From the NCBI RefSeq assembly GCF_900108855.1, contig NZ_FNXY01000001.1:682001-746000 (forward strand): DNA of 64,000 nt, written 5' to 3'. Every line of letters begins with the position of its first letter. The stretch's first letter is position 1. The DNA comes from Dyadobacter koreensis (lineage in GTDB: Bacteria > Bacteroidota > Bacteroidia > Cytophagales > Spirosomataceae). Under the pieces are notes generated by a model. The model saw only the letters and a program-made list of their open reading frames with translations. It ran no database searches and had not been told where the DNA came from. This document shows, piece after piece, positions 1 to 8,990 of this stretch. The position numbers and the translations under genes were made by a program.

Positions 1-997
1 CACGAAAATTAATGAAACCGAACTTACAGAAAATAATTATAATGCACTTTTTGGCAGCGGCGAAACGATCCGGCTGAGTTTGGGTAACTATGATGGAGCG
101 ACTGTTACGGCAGATAATTCTCGCAGCGTCAGCCTGACCAAAGCACAGATCAGCGCAAGCCCTGTTGCTTTTTCAAGCGTTATTTCAAAGCAAAATAAGA
201 AGGTGGGCTATGTGGTATATACCCAGTTTGTGCCGGGAACAGATAAAGACAAGACCCTGTATGACGACGAATTGAGAAGTATTTTTGCCGGATTCAAAAA
301 TGCAGGAATCACTGAACTTGTTCTGGATCTGCGGCTTAATGGTGGCGGCTATATCAGCTCAGCAATTACTTTATCTTCTTTAATTGTCAGTAATTATTCC
401 CCTTCCAAAGTCTTTTACAGGGAGCAGTGGAATGATAAATACATAAAATATTGGGAGCAGAAAAACGGACCCGAAGCGTTGACATACAAATTTACAGCCG
501 AGCAGAACAATGTGGGTAACCGCCTGAACCGTGTATTTGTACTCACTTCACAGGGCACCGCATCAGCCAGCGAACTGATCATTAATGGCTTGAAGCCGTA
601 CATGCAAGTAGTCACCATCGGCGATCATACTGCCGGGAAAAATCTATTTGGCTCGCTGATTCCTGATGAGAAAAAACGCTGGAAATATGGATTATATCTT
701 ATGCTGGGGCAAACGGTAAATGCACGGGGAGAATCCGATTATGGTACAGTACACGGCATCCTGCCGACGCAATTTGTCGATGACTCCAAAGTTCCGTTCC
801 GTCCTTTTGGTGACGAAAACGAGACGCTTTTACAAGCAGCGCTCAGCGAAATGGGGCTGACAACGGGGAATTCGGCGCGGCTTGGCAGCAAAATTTCAGT
901 ACAAAAGATTCTGCCTGCTGCCATCCGTGATACGCCGGCCGCCTGGGATCAAAAGATGATCCGGGATCAACATGTTTTTCCTGCGCTAATCGATTAA
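1..997 (+). CDS. S41 family C-terminal processing peptidase (5' truncated)
   Basis: The reading frame is open from the left edge, so this is the C-terminal part of a longer gene; the first TTG (base 80) is internal rather than a start. The protein shows the S41 (tail-specific/C-terminal processing protease) core: a strand with NGGGYISSA, then TSQGTASASELI, whose Ser in the GTASASE block is the family nucleophile, then a GDHTAGKN segment. In Bacteroidota such proteins are usually exported PDZ-S41 lipoproteins that cleave periplasmic or surface substrates; the PDZ and export signal would lie outside the window. A histidine kinase gene starts 37 bases downstream. The family call is firm; substrate is unknown. 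Confidence 0.85.
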   Translation, partial: TKINETELTENNYNALFGSGETIRLSLGNYDGATVTADNSRSVSLTKAQISASPVAFSSVISKQNKKVGYVVYTQFVPGTDKDKTLYDDELRSIFAGFKNAGITELVLDLRLNGGGYISSAITLSSLIVSNYSPSKVFYREQWNDKYIKYWEQKNGPEALTYKFTAEQNNVGNRLNRVFVLTSQGTASASELIINGLKPYMQVVTIGDHTAGKNLFGSLIPDEKKRWKYGLYLMLGQTVNARGESDYGTVHGILPTQFVDDSKVPFRPFGDENETLLQAALSEMGLTTGNSARLGSKISVQKILPAAIRDTPAAWDQKMIRDQHVFPALID

Positions 998-1034
998 ATC
1001 ATGAGTAGTAATTTTTAGAAAATTCTTTAAAATC

Positions 1035-3029
1035 TTGAAAATCGCATACAAACTAACGGGTTTATTGCTTCTAGTTTTGGCACTGACCGCGCCAGGCTTT
1101 TCGCAAAGCCCGGTTGATGGCAGCACGTATGCCGACAGTCTTCGCAAAGCTCTGGCAAAACAAAGCTCAGATAGCCTGAAAGCGAACATACTTTTTTTAC
1201 TTTCGGATCATTACAGCGAAAAAGATCAGGCGCTGGGACTTAATTATCTGGGTCAGGCGGAGAAGTATAGTAAAAAAAGTCCTTACCAAACAGCGTTGTT
1301 CCACTTTTACCTTGCCGGGATTTATTTTGATACTGACATTTCGAAAAGTGAAAATGAGTATTTGCTGGCGGAAAAATTGCTTCGGAAATTCCCTGGAAGA
1401 GAGGCTCTGATATACAGGTCACGTGCATGGCATAATTACGGAGCATTACAGCAAAGGCAGGATGATGAAAAAAAATATGCGCAGATACTGATTGAACATT
1501 GCATACCTCTGGCGCTAAAAGCCGGCGACAGTGCGCGCGTCGCTCGCAATTACCAAAATCTGGGACTGATATTTTCCAATCAGCTGGATTATTTAAAAGC
1601 AGAAAAATATTTTAAGTCATCCATTTCGATTCTGGAAAATCTGGGTGTAAAATCACTCGAACTGGCTGATTCATATATATTTGCTGCCAAAAATTATATT
1701 TACCTGAAAGATTATCCGCCGGTTAAACCAATGCTGGATAGCGCCAAAGTACAACTTGCAGACGATCCGGATTCGAATTATCTTCCGGACTACTATATGG
1801 TAGAAGGAATGTACTACACCCGGCTTCGGCACTTTAATAAAGCGCACGAAAGCTTTGATAAAGGTCTTCAAATGGCACTTAAAGTGAATCGCCCATATGA
1901 GCATCAAAGCATTATGTTGCAAAAGTATTTTGCTTATAAAGAAATGGGTAATTATTCAAAAGCTTTGCCGATCATCAAAAGGCTGGCTCAGGAAAAAGAG
2001 ATCATACCCCACTATAAAAACCGGATGCTTTACTATTACGAGCTTGCAGAAACCAGCGCTAAAACCAGTGACATGGGCGCCGCCTACAACTGGCTTCATA
2101 AATATGCACTGCTGGCTGACAGCACCAATGAACAACGGATCAAAACTGACATTGCGGAGCTTGAAACTAAGTTTCAGACTACTCAAAAAGAGAAGAGGAT
2201 CTTTCAGCTTCAATCGCAGAATGAAAAAGCGGCTCTTACTATTAAAAACAATCAGTTAATCAGTTGGCTTCTGGCTGTGGTCTGCATATTTTTAATGGCG
2301 GTCACTGTACTTGTTCTATTGTTTTACCGCAATAATAAACGCCTCTGGTTACAGCAAAAACAGCTTCACGAGCTGGAATTACAAAAAATAAAACAGGATC
2401 ACCGCATATCCATGTTGTCGGCTATGCTGGAGGGACAGGAACAGGAACGAACCAGGCTTGCGAGGGACTTACATGACGGCCTCGGCGGGCTGTTGAGCAG
2501 TATAAAAATTGAACTTTCACAAATCGGCCTGGATCAAAATCGACAGCTAAAATCAGGTATCGACCGGACACTCGCGCATCTGGACGACGCGGTTAACGAA
2601 CTTCGTCGGATTGCAAGAAGTCTGATGCCAGAAATTTTAATGAATTATGGGCTGGCAGAAGCTACCAAAGAATTTTGCAAAAATCTCAGAGAAACAGGTG
2701 TCAATCTGGTCTGTCAGGTGTATCATTATACCGATTCGTTCGCAAAGGAAAAACAGGTTGTTCTTTACCGGATCATTCAGGAGCTTGTCAACAACGCAGT
2801 AAAACATAGTGCGGCGACGCAGATACTCGTGATTCTGCAACAAAGCGGCGACACGATTTTTGTCACAGTTGAAGATGACGGAAAAGGTTTTGATCTGAGT
2901 AAGACCCAAAGCAGAAACGGGGCAGGACTTGCCAATGTTAAAGCCAGGGCGGATTTTTTAAATGCGAAACTGGATATTCACTCATCACCCGACAACGGTA
3001 CGTCTGTAACGGTGGAATGCGAGATATAA
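1035..3029 (+). CDS. TPR-containing sensor histidine kinase (HisKA_3/NarL type)
   Basis: The start is a TTG, chosen because it immediately gives a cleavable signal peptide (MKIAYKLTGLLLLVLAL... then FSQ) and no ATG is near. Residues about 30-390 are a helical TPR-like repeat region, probably periplasmic. One membrane helix follows at about 408-430, then a coiled coil, then a HisKA_3 domain with the phosphoacceptor in RLARDLHDGLGG (His480). The C-terminal ATPase domain shows the N-box ELVNNAVKHS and the G-box DDGKGFDL. The response regulator gene begins three bases after the stop, so the two form an operon and presumably a cognate pair. The signal sensed is unknown. Confidence 0.93.
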   Translation: MKIAYKLTGLLLLVLALTAPGFSQSPVDGSTYADSLRKALAKQSSDSLKANILFLLSDHYSEKDQALGLNYLGQAEKYSKKSPYQTALFHFYLAGIYFDTDISKSENEYLLAEKLLRKFPGREALIYRSRAWHNYGALQQRQDDEKKYAQILIEHCIPLALKAGDSARVARNYQNLGLIFSNQLDYLKAEKYFKSSISILENLGVKSLELADSYIFAAKNYIYLKDYPPVKPMLDSAKVQLADDPDSNYLPDYYMVEGMYYTRLRHFNKAHESFDKGLQMALKVNRPYEHQSIMLQKYFAYKEMGNYSKALPIIKRLAQEKEIIPHYKNRMLYYYELAETSAKTSDMGAAYNWLHKYALLADSTNEQRIKTDIAELETKFQTTQKEKRIFQLQSQNEKAALTIKNNQLISWLLAVVCIFLMAVTVLVLLFYRNNKRLWLQQKQLHELELQKIKQDHRISMLSAMLEGQEQERTRLARDLHDGLGGLLSSIKIELSQIGLDQNRQLKSGIDRTLAHLDDAVNELRRIARSLMPEILMNYGLAEATKEFCKNLRETGVNLVCQVYHYTDSFAKEKQVVLYRIIQELVNNAVKHSAATQILVILQQSGDTIFVTVEDDGKGFDLSKTQSRNGAGLANVKARADFLNAKLDIHSSPDNGTSVTVECEI

Positions 3030-3032
3030 CTT

Positions 3033-3656
3033 ATGAAAGTATTTATTGTTGATGATCACCCGATTGTGCTCGAAGGGCTAAAAAATCTTCTGCTGACAAA
3101 GCCGGAGATTCAGGTAACTGGTATGTTTGACCTTGGAGAGGCTGCATTTTCAGCTCTTGAAGAAAATATTCCCGATGCTATTTTACTCGATATTAACCTT
3201 CCCGATGTGAACGGACTTGCACTTTGTCAGAAAGTAAAACAGCATTATCCCGCCGTAAAAATTATAGCACTCAGCGTTCATAACGAACGTTCCGTCATTA
3301 TGGGAATGCTGCAAAACGGCGCCAGCGGATATGTTTTAAAAAACGCAATTGCGGAAGATATTGTTTCCGCTTTGCATGCGGCGATGGAAGGCCAAATTTA
3401 TATGTGCCGCGGTACCCAGAAAATCCTCAACAGCAGCGAAGGCAGTGACCTGAAAGAGATTCCCCGGCTGACGAGAAGGGAAAAAGAAATTCTCCAGCTG
3501 ATAGGAACCGGATATACAACCCAACAAATTGCGGGCGCTCTTTTTATTAGCTCGCATACCGTTGAAAGTCACCGAAAAAATCTAATGGAGAAATTTGGCG
3601 TTCCAAACACAGCAACAGTAATTAAGCTGGCTACAGACTTTGGGTTGATGGATTAA
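3033..3656 (+). CDS. LuxR/NarL-family response regulator
   Basis: An N-terminal receiver domain has the acidic pocket VDDH (Asp7, Asp8) and the phosphoacceptor Asp53 in LLDINLPD; the conserved Lys lies in GYVLKNA. The C-terminal GerE/LuxR helix-turn-helix runs from LTRREKEILQLIG through SSHTVESHRKNLMEKF. Length (207 residues) is normal. It directly follows the TPR histidine kinase, whose HisKA_3 class typically phosphorylates this regulator class, so pairing is well supported. No target operator is evident. The downstream barrel gene or the upstream peptidase could be targets, but that is inference only. Confidence 0.95.
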   Translation: MKVFIVDDHPIVLEGLKNLLLTKPEIQVTGMFDLGEAAFSALEENIPDAILLDINLPDVNGLALCQKVKQHYPAVKIIALSVHNERSVIMGMLQNGASGYVLKNAIAEDIVSALHAAMEGQIYMCRGTQKILNSSEGSDLKEIPRLTRREKEILQLIGTGYTTQQIAGALFISSHTVESHRKNLMEKFGVPNTATVIKLATDFGLMD

Positions 3657-4030
3657 TCAGCTCTTTTTTGTAGACTTTTTCAGCAAAAAGGTCATTTAAA
3701 AGGACAATTCTTCTTAAAAATAAAGGAACACTTAAGATGGCCATCTAATCGAATGTTTGTAATATTCTAGGAACATTTCGGTATAAAGCCGCTTTTACTT
3801 CATCATTTATTCTGGCATTTCTTTCCCACCAATAATACCGCGGTGCCGCAAATTGCATGTCACCGCCTTTCCTTCGAAACGGTCGTCCTTTTGCATTATT
3901 CATTCAGTCTGCAACATATCTTAACAGTTACCGAGTAACAAGTTCTATCACTGGAATGAATATTTGTCCGCACTCGGGTAAAAATTGTACACCAAAAAAG
4001 GATTTAACCCCGTATTCAACGTTGCTAAAA
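3657..4030 (+). other. Intergenic region without a recognised feature
   Basis: This 374-base stretch separates the response regulator from the barrel gene. The open frame extends upstream to 3857, but the extra 58 residues are not protein-like and precede a clear signal peptide, so I treat them as untranslated. No tRNA, strong hairpin or TAnnTTTG promoter motif stood out. Confidence 0.5.
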
Positions 4031-4654
4031 ATGAAAAACTTAACGTTTATTTTTCTTTTCGCTTGTATATTTTCAACCGCGAAGGCCCAGCTAAATGAAG
4101 GAGCAATAAAACCATTAACGAACGATCAGAGCTCGGTGGATTTTCTCCAATACCGTCCGCGTTGGAATCTGAAATTTGGGGCAGGTCTAGGAACAACCTG
4201 GCGGCACAAGGAAAATTTTCTTGACGCGTCCGCTCTCTCGCTTTCCGTTGAACCGTCTTATCGTATGACCAATTTCATAGCCCTGGGACTGAGAGGAGAA
4301 TATACCTTTATGAAGTCTTATCTTGCCGGAATCGGACGGATCAAATCTGACCCGATCGGATCTATTTCCGCAACTGCCGACGTGATTAAACTCTGGAATA
4401 ATAGGTTCGCTCCCTTTATCGGACTAGGTGCCGGCGTTTACTTTTTGGGCACCGGGGAATATCCCGCAAATGATAATCCGATTCAGGAAGGTGTCGTCAA
4501 AGTGAGGGAGGGCCTGGGAAACCGCTTCGGAATCTCACCCAGGATTGGCGTGAATATCATGTCATTTTCCATCGCTATTGAAATGCATCTTATTGATGAA
4601 AAAATATTTAATAACCGAGATTATGCCACACTAAAAGTCGGGTATACACTTTGA
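4031..4654 (+). CDS. Predicted outer-membrane beta-barrel protein
   Basis: I chose the ATG that gives MKNLTFIFLFACIFSTAKAQ, a clean signal peptide, over an upstream start in the same frame. The mature part (about 187 residues) has alternating hydrophobic and polar strands rich in Gly and aromatic residues (LKFGAGLGTTWR, FAPFIGLGAGVYFLG, FGISPRIGVNIMSF) and ends in YATLKVGYTL, the aromatic-ending strand typical of outer-membrane barrels. It resembles OmpA/OmpW-like eight-strand barrels of Bacteroidota, but no specific family could be assigned. It lies alone between a two-component system and a symporter operon. Confidence 0.7.
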   Translation: MKNLTFIFLFACIFSTAKAQLNEGAIKPLTNDQSSVDFLQYRPRWNLKFGAGLGTTWRHKENFLDASALSLSVEPSYRMTNFIALGLRGEYTFMKSYLAGIGRIKSDPIGSISATADVIKLWNNRFAPFIGLGAGVYFLGTGEYPANDNPIQEGVVKVREGLGNRFGISPRIGVNIMSFSIAIEMHLIDEKIFNNRDYATLKVGYTL

Positions 4655-4855
4655 AAAAAGTCAAGAAGTACCCTCTAAGAGCAGATCATAGATCTTTTAC
4701 TGATCTATTTTCTGCTTTTTTAAATTGTTAATAAATCTTAACGAGAGGCACTTATAGTTTCTAAAACTTAAAATATGCTAAAACAAATCAAAAAGCGTTC
4801 TATTTTTGTCGCAGCTAGCCGCTAGGCCAGTAACAACCACCGAACCCGATATAAA

Positions 4856-5002
4856 ATGGATAAAAAAGATCGTCTTGAGAACGGTCGTGAAGATGGCTTG
4901 CCGCCCTTTGTCAGTTCGTGGCAGCAGCTCTACACGCTTTTGATCGCAACGCTTGTTATTCTCATTGCCCTCTTCTATTTATTCATGACCCATTTCGAAT
5001 GA
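4856..5002 (+). CDS. 48-residue membrane protein overlapping the symporter gene
   Basis: A short frame, MDKKDRLENGREDGLPPF followed by one hydrophobic helix (residues about 25-45, LYTLLIATLVILIALFYLFM) and a short C-tail. Its stop overlaps the symporter start as ATGA, the classical sign of translational coupling. Bacterial SSS symporters are often preceded by a small membrane partner (for example DUF4212, DUF3311, or YhdT with PanF); this one is shorter, with a single helix, and I cannot place it in any of these. The reading is supported by a charged N-terminus, the precise overlap and the position. It has not been shown to be translated. Confidence 0.6.
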   Translation: MDKKDRLENGREDGLPPFVSSWQQLYTLLIATLVILIALFYLFMTHFE

Positions 5003-6708
5003 GCTATCTTGACTGGATTGTACTATCTCTTACCCTAACTTTTATTGTCGCCTACGGTATTTATAAAAGCCGTGAAAATAAAGATATCGATTCTTATTTG
5101 CTGGCCGATAAATCACTCCCCTGGTATCATGTAACATTGTCACTGATGGCTACCCAGGCCAGTGCTATCACGTTTCTTTCCGCTCCGGGCCAGGCTTACA
5201 CCGATGGTATGCGCTTCGTCCAGTTTTATTTTGGGTTGCCTCTGGCCATGGTCATACTCTGCATAACATTTGTTCCCAAATTCAATAAATTAAAAATATT
5301 TACAGCCTACGAGTTTCTGGAAGGACGTTTCGATCTTCGTACGCGAACGCTGACTTCGTTTTTATTCTTACTTCAGCGAGGACTTTCAACGGGTCTTTCC
5401 ATTTATGCTCCTTCACTAATTTTATCGTCTATTTTGGGTTGGGATATCACCTGGACCAACATTATATCAGGTGGAATTGTTATGCTTTACACCGTCTCAG
5501 GAGGAGCTCAGGCGGTTTCTCACACGCACTTACAGCAAATGGGAATTGTCACGATCGGTATGGTTATCGCAGGATTTATGGTTGTCAAGTTGCTGCCTGA
5601 AAATGTTTCATTTACAGACGCACTTCATGTTGCCGGAAAAATGGGTAAGACCAATCTTATTGATTTCACTTTCGATCTTAACAACCGATATAATGTCTGG
5701 TCAGGTTTAATCGGCGGTTTTTTTCTGCAACTCTCCTACTTCGGAACTGATCAATCGCAGGTTGGCAGGTATCTGACCGGAAGTTCGCAGGGACAAAGTA
5801 AACTTGGCCTGGCGATGAACGGATTGCTGAAAATTCCGATGCAGTTTTTGATTTTGCTGGTCGGCGTACTCGTTTTTGCATTTTACCAGTTCACCAATCC
5901 ACCGCTTTTCTTTAATCAGGTAGAAGTAAATAAAATCAAAAAAACACAATATGCGGCTGAGTTTGAAAAACTTGAAAAAGACCACGAACTGATCCAAAAA
6001 GGAAAACATGCGCATGTGATGGCACTGACCGACGCGCTGAACAAAGAAGACCAGCAGGCGATCGATAAATCCAGAATTGTCCTTGGAAAAATTGAAGATG
6101 ATGTAAAAGAAGTCCGTGGAAAAGCACAGACCTTATTGTCAAAAGCAAATGGTGGCGATGTCAATGACGTCAACTATATCTTTCTCCGTTTTGTGATCGA
6201 TTATCTGCCGGTCGGTATGCTCGGCCTTTTGATTGCCGTCATTCTTCTGGCTTCAATGGGATCGGTAGCGGCAGCCTATAACTCGCTGGCTTCGTGTACT
6301 GTTGTTGACATTTACAAACGGATGTACCACAAAGATGATCAGGATAGAAACTATGTCGGTGCATCGCGCTGGGCAACATTTTTCTGGGGTATTTTCTGTA
6401 TATTCGTTGCACAGTACGCAAGTCGACTCGGAAGTATGATTGAGGCGGTGAATGTATTAGGCTCGTTATTCTACGGTGTCATTCTGGGAATTTTCCTTGT
6501 AGCATTTTATTTTAAAACCATAGGAGGCCGCGCGGTTTTCTGGGCAGCGGTACTGGGCGAAGTTTTCGTAGTGCTCAGCTACTGGAAAGATCTGACTGCA
6601 TTCTTATGGCTGAACCTGATCGGTTGTGTTTTGGTAATTGCCTTTGCCTTTCTTCTGGAAAAGATATGGCCTGAACCAAAGAAAGAAATTGCAATCGAAA
6701 TGCCATAA
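4999..6708 (+). CDS. Sodium:solute symporter (SSS family)
   Basis: The start is the ATG inside the ATGA overlap, giving MSYLDWIVLSLTLTF at the head of the first membrane helix; an upstream in-frame start would add 27 non-conserved residues. About 13 helices are visible, with the family block GGFFLQLSYFGTDQSQVGRYL around residues 236-256 and QASAITFLSAPGQAY in helix 2. This resembles the SMCT-like symporters of Bacteroidota. A charged, helical segment of about 87 residues (roughly 307-393, rich in Lys, Glu and Asp) interrupts two helices, which is unusual for the family. Sodium-coupled uptake of a small organic acid or sugar is inferred; the substrate is unknown. Confidence 0.9.
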   Translation: MSYLDWIVLSLTLTFIVAYGIYKSRENKDIDSYLLADKSLPWYHVTLSLMATQASAITFLSAPGQAYTDGMRFVQFYFGLPLAMVILCITFVPKFNKLKIFTAYEFLEGRFDLRTRTLTSFLFLLQRGLSTGLSIYAPSLILSSILGWDITWTNIISGGIVMLYTVSGGAQAVSHTHLQQMGIVTIGMVIAGFMVVKLLPENVSFTDALHVAGKMGKTNLIDFTFDLNNRYNVWSGLIGGFFLQLSYFGTDQSQVGRYLTGSSQGQSKLGLAMNGLLKIPMQFLILLVGVLVFAFYQFTNPPLFFNQVEVNKIKKTQYAAEFEKLEKDHELIQKGKHAHVMALTDALNKEDQQAIDKSRIVLGKIEDDVKEVRGKAQTLLSKANGGDVNDVNYIFLRFVIDYLPVGMLGLLIAVILLASMGSVAAAYNSLASCTVVDIYKRMYHKDDQDRNYVGASRWATFFWGIFCIFVAQYASRLGSMIEAVNVLGSLFYGVILGIFLVAFYFKTIGGRAVFWAAVLGEVFVVLSYWKDLTAFLWLNLIGCVLVIAFAFLLEKIWPEPKKEIAIEMP

Positions 6709-6771
6709 CCACCCACTTCTTTAACTCCATTTTTGTCTTTTACAAAGTTTAATTTCAACTTATCAAATAAG

Positions 6772-6798
6772 TGTTTGAAATTTTCAAACAAACGTTTG
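6772..6798 (+). promoter_or_regulatory. Two abutting palindromes, candidate TetR operator
   Basis: TGTTTGAAATTTTCAAACA (6772-6790) is a perfect 9+1+9 inverted repeat. It overlaps CAAACGTTTG (6789-6798), a perfect 10-bp palindrome. Both lie directly upstream of the TetR-family gene and touch the -33 element of its predicted promoter, as expected for autorepression. Binding by this protein is inferred. Confidence 0.65.
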
Positions 6799-6825
6799 AT
6801 TTAAATTTTTATTCAAGTAACTTTG
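6795..6825 (+). promoter_or_regulatory. Bacteroidota-type promoter of the tetR-efflux operon
   Basis: TTTG (6795-6798), 19 bases, then TAACTTTG (6818-6825) fits the Bacteroidota primary-sigma consensus TTTG/TAnnTTTG. Transcription would begin near 6832, about 45 bases before the ATG. The -33 box lies within the second palindrome. Confidence 0.65.
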
Positions 6826-6876
6826 GACCCGTTATCACGCGCCGCGCTCATATCTATTGGCGTTTGATACTAGCCA

Positions 6877-7527
6877 ATGGAATATAATAATAAACAATTA
6901 CAGATAATCGGCGTAGCCGAAAAGCTGTTTGCAGAAAAAGGGTTCTCGGGTACTTCCATCCGTGATATCTCACAGGAAGCTGATATCAACGTCTCTATGA
7001 TATCCTATTATTTCGGTTCCAAGGAGAAACTGATCGAAGCACTTTTTGAAGTCAGATCGAAAGATTTTCTCAAAATTTTAGAAAGTCTGCTACTCAACGT
7101 TGACCTATCCCCCATACAGAAGGTGAACATGATGATCGATGGCGTCGTTAACCGTTTAATAGAAAAACAATGTTTTCATAACATCGTTGTCAGGGAACAG
7201 CTTGCGGGAAGTCGCACACCAATTATCTCCGAGCTTCTCTCGGTGATGAAAACCAGAAACCTGCGGGCAATGGAAAGTATTATTCAGGAAGGTCAGCAGC
7301 TTAATGTATTTACGGAAGATGTGGACATTCTTATGTTATCTACAACGCTTTTTGGGACAATCAATCAGGCAATTAGTACACAGGTTTTTTACCGTCGTAT
7401 CCATCAGCTTGAAGATCTTTCGCAAGAGGAGCTTAACGACCACCTGAAACAAAAACTCAGTATCCACCTAAAGAAAATCTTCCGGGCGATACTTGACAAG
7501 GAATTAAACGAAGCTATTGCGAGTTAA
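6877..7527 (+). CDS. TetR-family transcriptional regulator of the efflux operon
   Basis: The N-terminal TetR DNA-binding domain is clear: GVAEKLFAEKGFSGTSIRDIS, then ADINVSMISYYFGSKEKLIEALF (residues about 10-55). The rest is a helical ligand-binding domain without a recognised subfamily signature. It is the first gene of a run with the outer-membrane channel, adaptor and RND pump. The promoter is overlapped by two palindromes, so it is probably an autorepressor that is relieved by a pump substrate. Length (216 residues) is typical of the family. Confidence 0.92.
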   Translation: MEYNNKQLQIIGVAEKLFAEKGFSGTSIRDISQEADINVSMISYYFGSKEKLIEALFEVRSKDFLKILESLLLNVDLSPIQKVNMMIDGVVNRLIEKQCFHNIVVREQLAGSRTPIISELLSVMKTRNLRAMESIIQEGQQLNVFTEDVDILMLSTTLFGTINQAISTQVFYRRIHQLEDLSQEELNDHLKQKLSIHLKKIFRAILDKELNEAIAS

Positions 7528-7601
7528 TGCATCAATACCCTTCAGTTTGCCCTACGTTATTAACACCATTAATTCATTATCAAATTAACATTTCCCTTTT
7601 C

Positions 7602-8969
7602 ATGAATTTTTATTGTAAAGCTAAAACAATAAGATTTTTAGCACTTAGTATTTTACTTCTGATACTGGCGCCTATGCTGGTGGTGGGCCAACAGGTGACC
7701 ACTACCCCGCAAAATGGTGCCGAACAGAATACACTCGCCAGCGGCACTTTGGAGGACATTATTCAGTATGCCATCAAAAATCAGCCGATTATTCAGCAGT
7801 CTGTCATTGACGAGCGTATTGCTGAGAATACCGTAAAAAGCAAACTCGCAGACTGGTATCCGCAAATTAACTTTAATTATAATTTGCAGCATAACTTTAT
7901 TATTCAGACGAGTGTCATTGCCGGAAATCCTGTAAGACTCGGTGTAAACAATACCTCCGCAGGTCAGTTTACACTTTCACAGGCGATTTTTAACCGCGAT
8001 GTTTTGCTTGCAAAAAGAACAAGAGGCGATGTGCTTCTTCAGGCTAGCCAGAATACAACTTTTAACAAGATCGATCTTGCCGTAAATGTTTCTAAAGCAT
8101 TTTATGATGTGCTGGCAACAACCGAGCAAATCCGTGTATCCGAAGAAGATATCGTTCGATTGGAAAGAAGTCTGAAAGATGCACAGAATCAGTATCAGTC
8201 GGGAGTAGCTGATAAAATCGACTACAAAAGGGCGACCATTTCACTTAACAACACCAAAGCTGCGAAGAAAAGCAACGAGGAAGTTTTGAAAGGAAAAATG
8301 GAATATTTGAAATCACTGATGGGTTATCCGCTTGGCAACGACCTGAAAATCACTTACGATTCTCTTCAGCTGGAACGAGAAACGATGCTGGATACTGTTC
8401 AGGGACCGGAAGTTAATTCCAGAATTGAATTTCAACAATTGAGCACTCAGAAAAGACTTTTGGAGTCAAATTTGCAGTACAACAAAATGAGCTTCCTGCC
8501 AACAGTTTCAGCCAACGGAGCTTATAACCTGAACTACCAGAACAACCAATTCAGCGACCTTTACGGAAATAATTTCCCCAACTCTTTTGCAGCGCTGACT
8601 TTGAGTCTGCCGCTTTATCAGGGAGGAAAACGCAAGGCAAATATCAATACCGCAGAATGGCAGGTAAAACGCGTTGACCTGGATATCAAGAATTTGAAAC
8701 TGAATGTCAATTCAGAATATTCTAACGCACTGGGATACTACAAAGGAAGCCTTGCAAATCTTATTGCGCAAAAAGAAAATGTGGATTTGGCAAGAGAAGT
8801 ATACGATGTGATTCAGCTGCAATATCGTTCAGGTATCAAAACATATCTGGAAGTGATCACTTCTGAAACCGATCTTCGCCTGGCAAGAATTAATTATTAC
8901 AATGCACTCTATCAGGTACTGGCCAACAAGATCGACGTACAGAAAGCCCTTGGTCAACTTAACTATTAA
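7602..8969 (+). CDS. TolC-family outer-membrane efflux channel
   Basis: The ATG giving MNFYCKAKTIRFLALSILLLILAP and a signal peptide was preferred to a frame extension that begins inside the tetR stop. The mature protein has two OEP repeats of long amphipathic helices and short strands: LEDIIQYAIKNQPIIQQ near the N-terminus, ALTLSLPLYQGGKRKANI at the second repeat, and a C-terminal YLEVITSETDLRLARINYYN. It forms the outer-membrane exit duct of a tripartite RND pump with the next two genes. About 455 residues is normal. Substrates cannot be read from the sequence. Confidence 0.93.
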   Translation: MNFYCKAKTIRFLALSILLLILAPMLVVGQQVTTTPQNGAEQNTLASGTLEDIIQYAIKNQPIIQQSVIDERIAENTVKSKLADWYPQINFNYNLQHNFIIQTSVIAGNPVRLGVNNTSAGQFTLSQAIFNRDVLLAKRTRGDVLLQASQNTTFNKIDLAVNVSKAFYDVLATTEQIRVSEEDIVRLERSLKDAQNQYQSGVADKIDYKRATISLNNTKAAKKSNEEVLKGKMEYLKSLMGYPLGNDLKITYDSLQLERETMLDTVQGPEVNSRIEFQQLSTQKRLLESNLQYNKMSFLPTVSANGAYNLNYQNNQFSDLYGNNFPNSFAALTLSLPLYQGGKRKANINTAEWQVKRVDLDIKNLKLNVNSEYSNALGYYKGSLANLIAQKENVDLAREVYDVIQLQYRSGIKTYLEVITSETDLRLARINYYNALYQVLANKIDVQKALGQLNY

Positions 8970-8990
8970 TTATTGAAACTCCTTGATACC

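Noticed and set aside
3857..4030. Upstream extension of the barrel gene frame
   Set aside because: The extra 58 residues precede a strong signal peptide and look non-coding.
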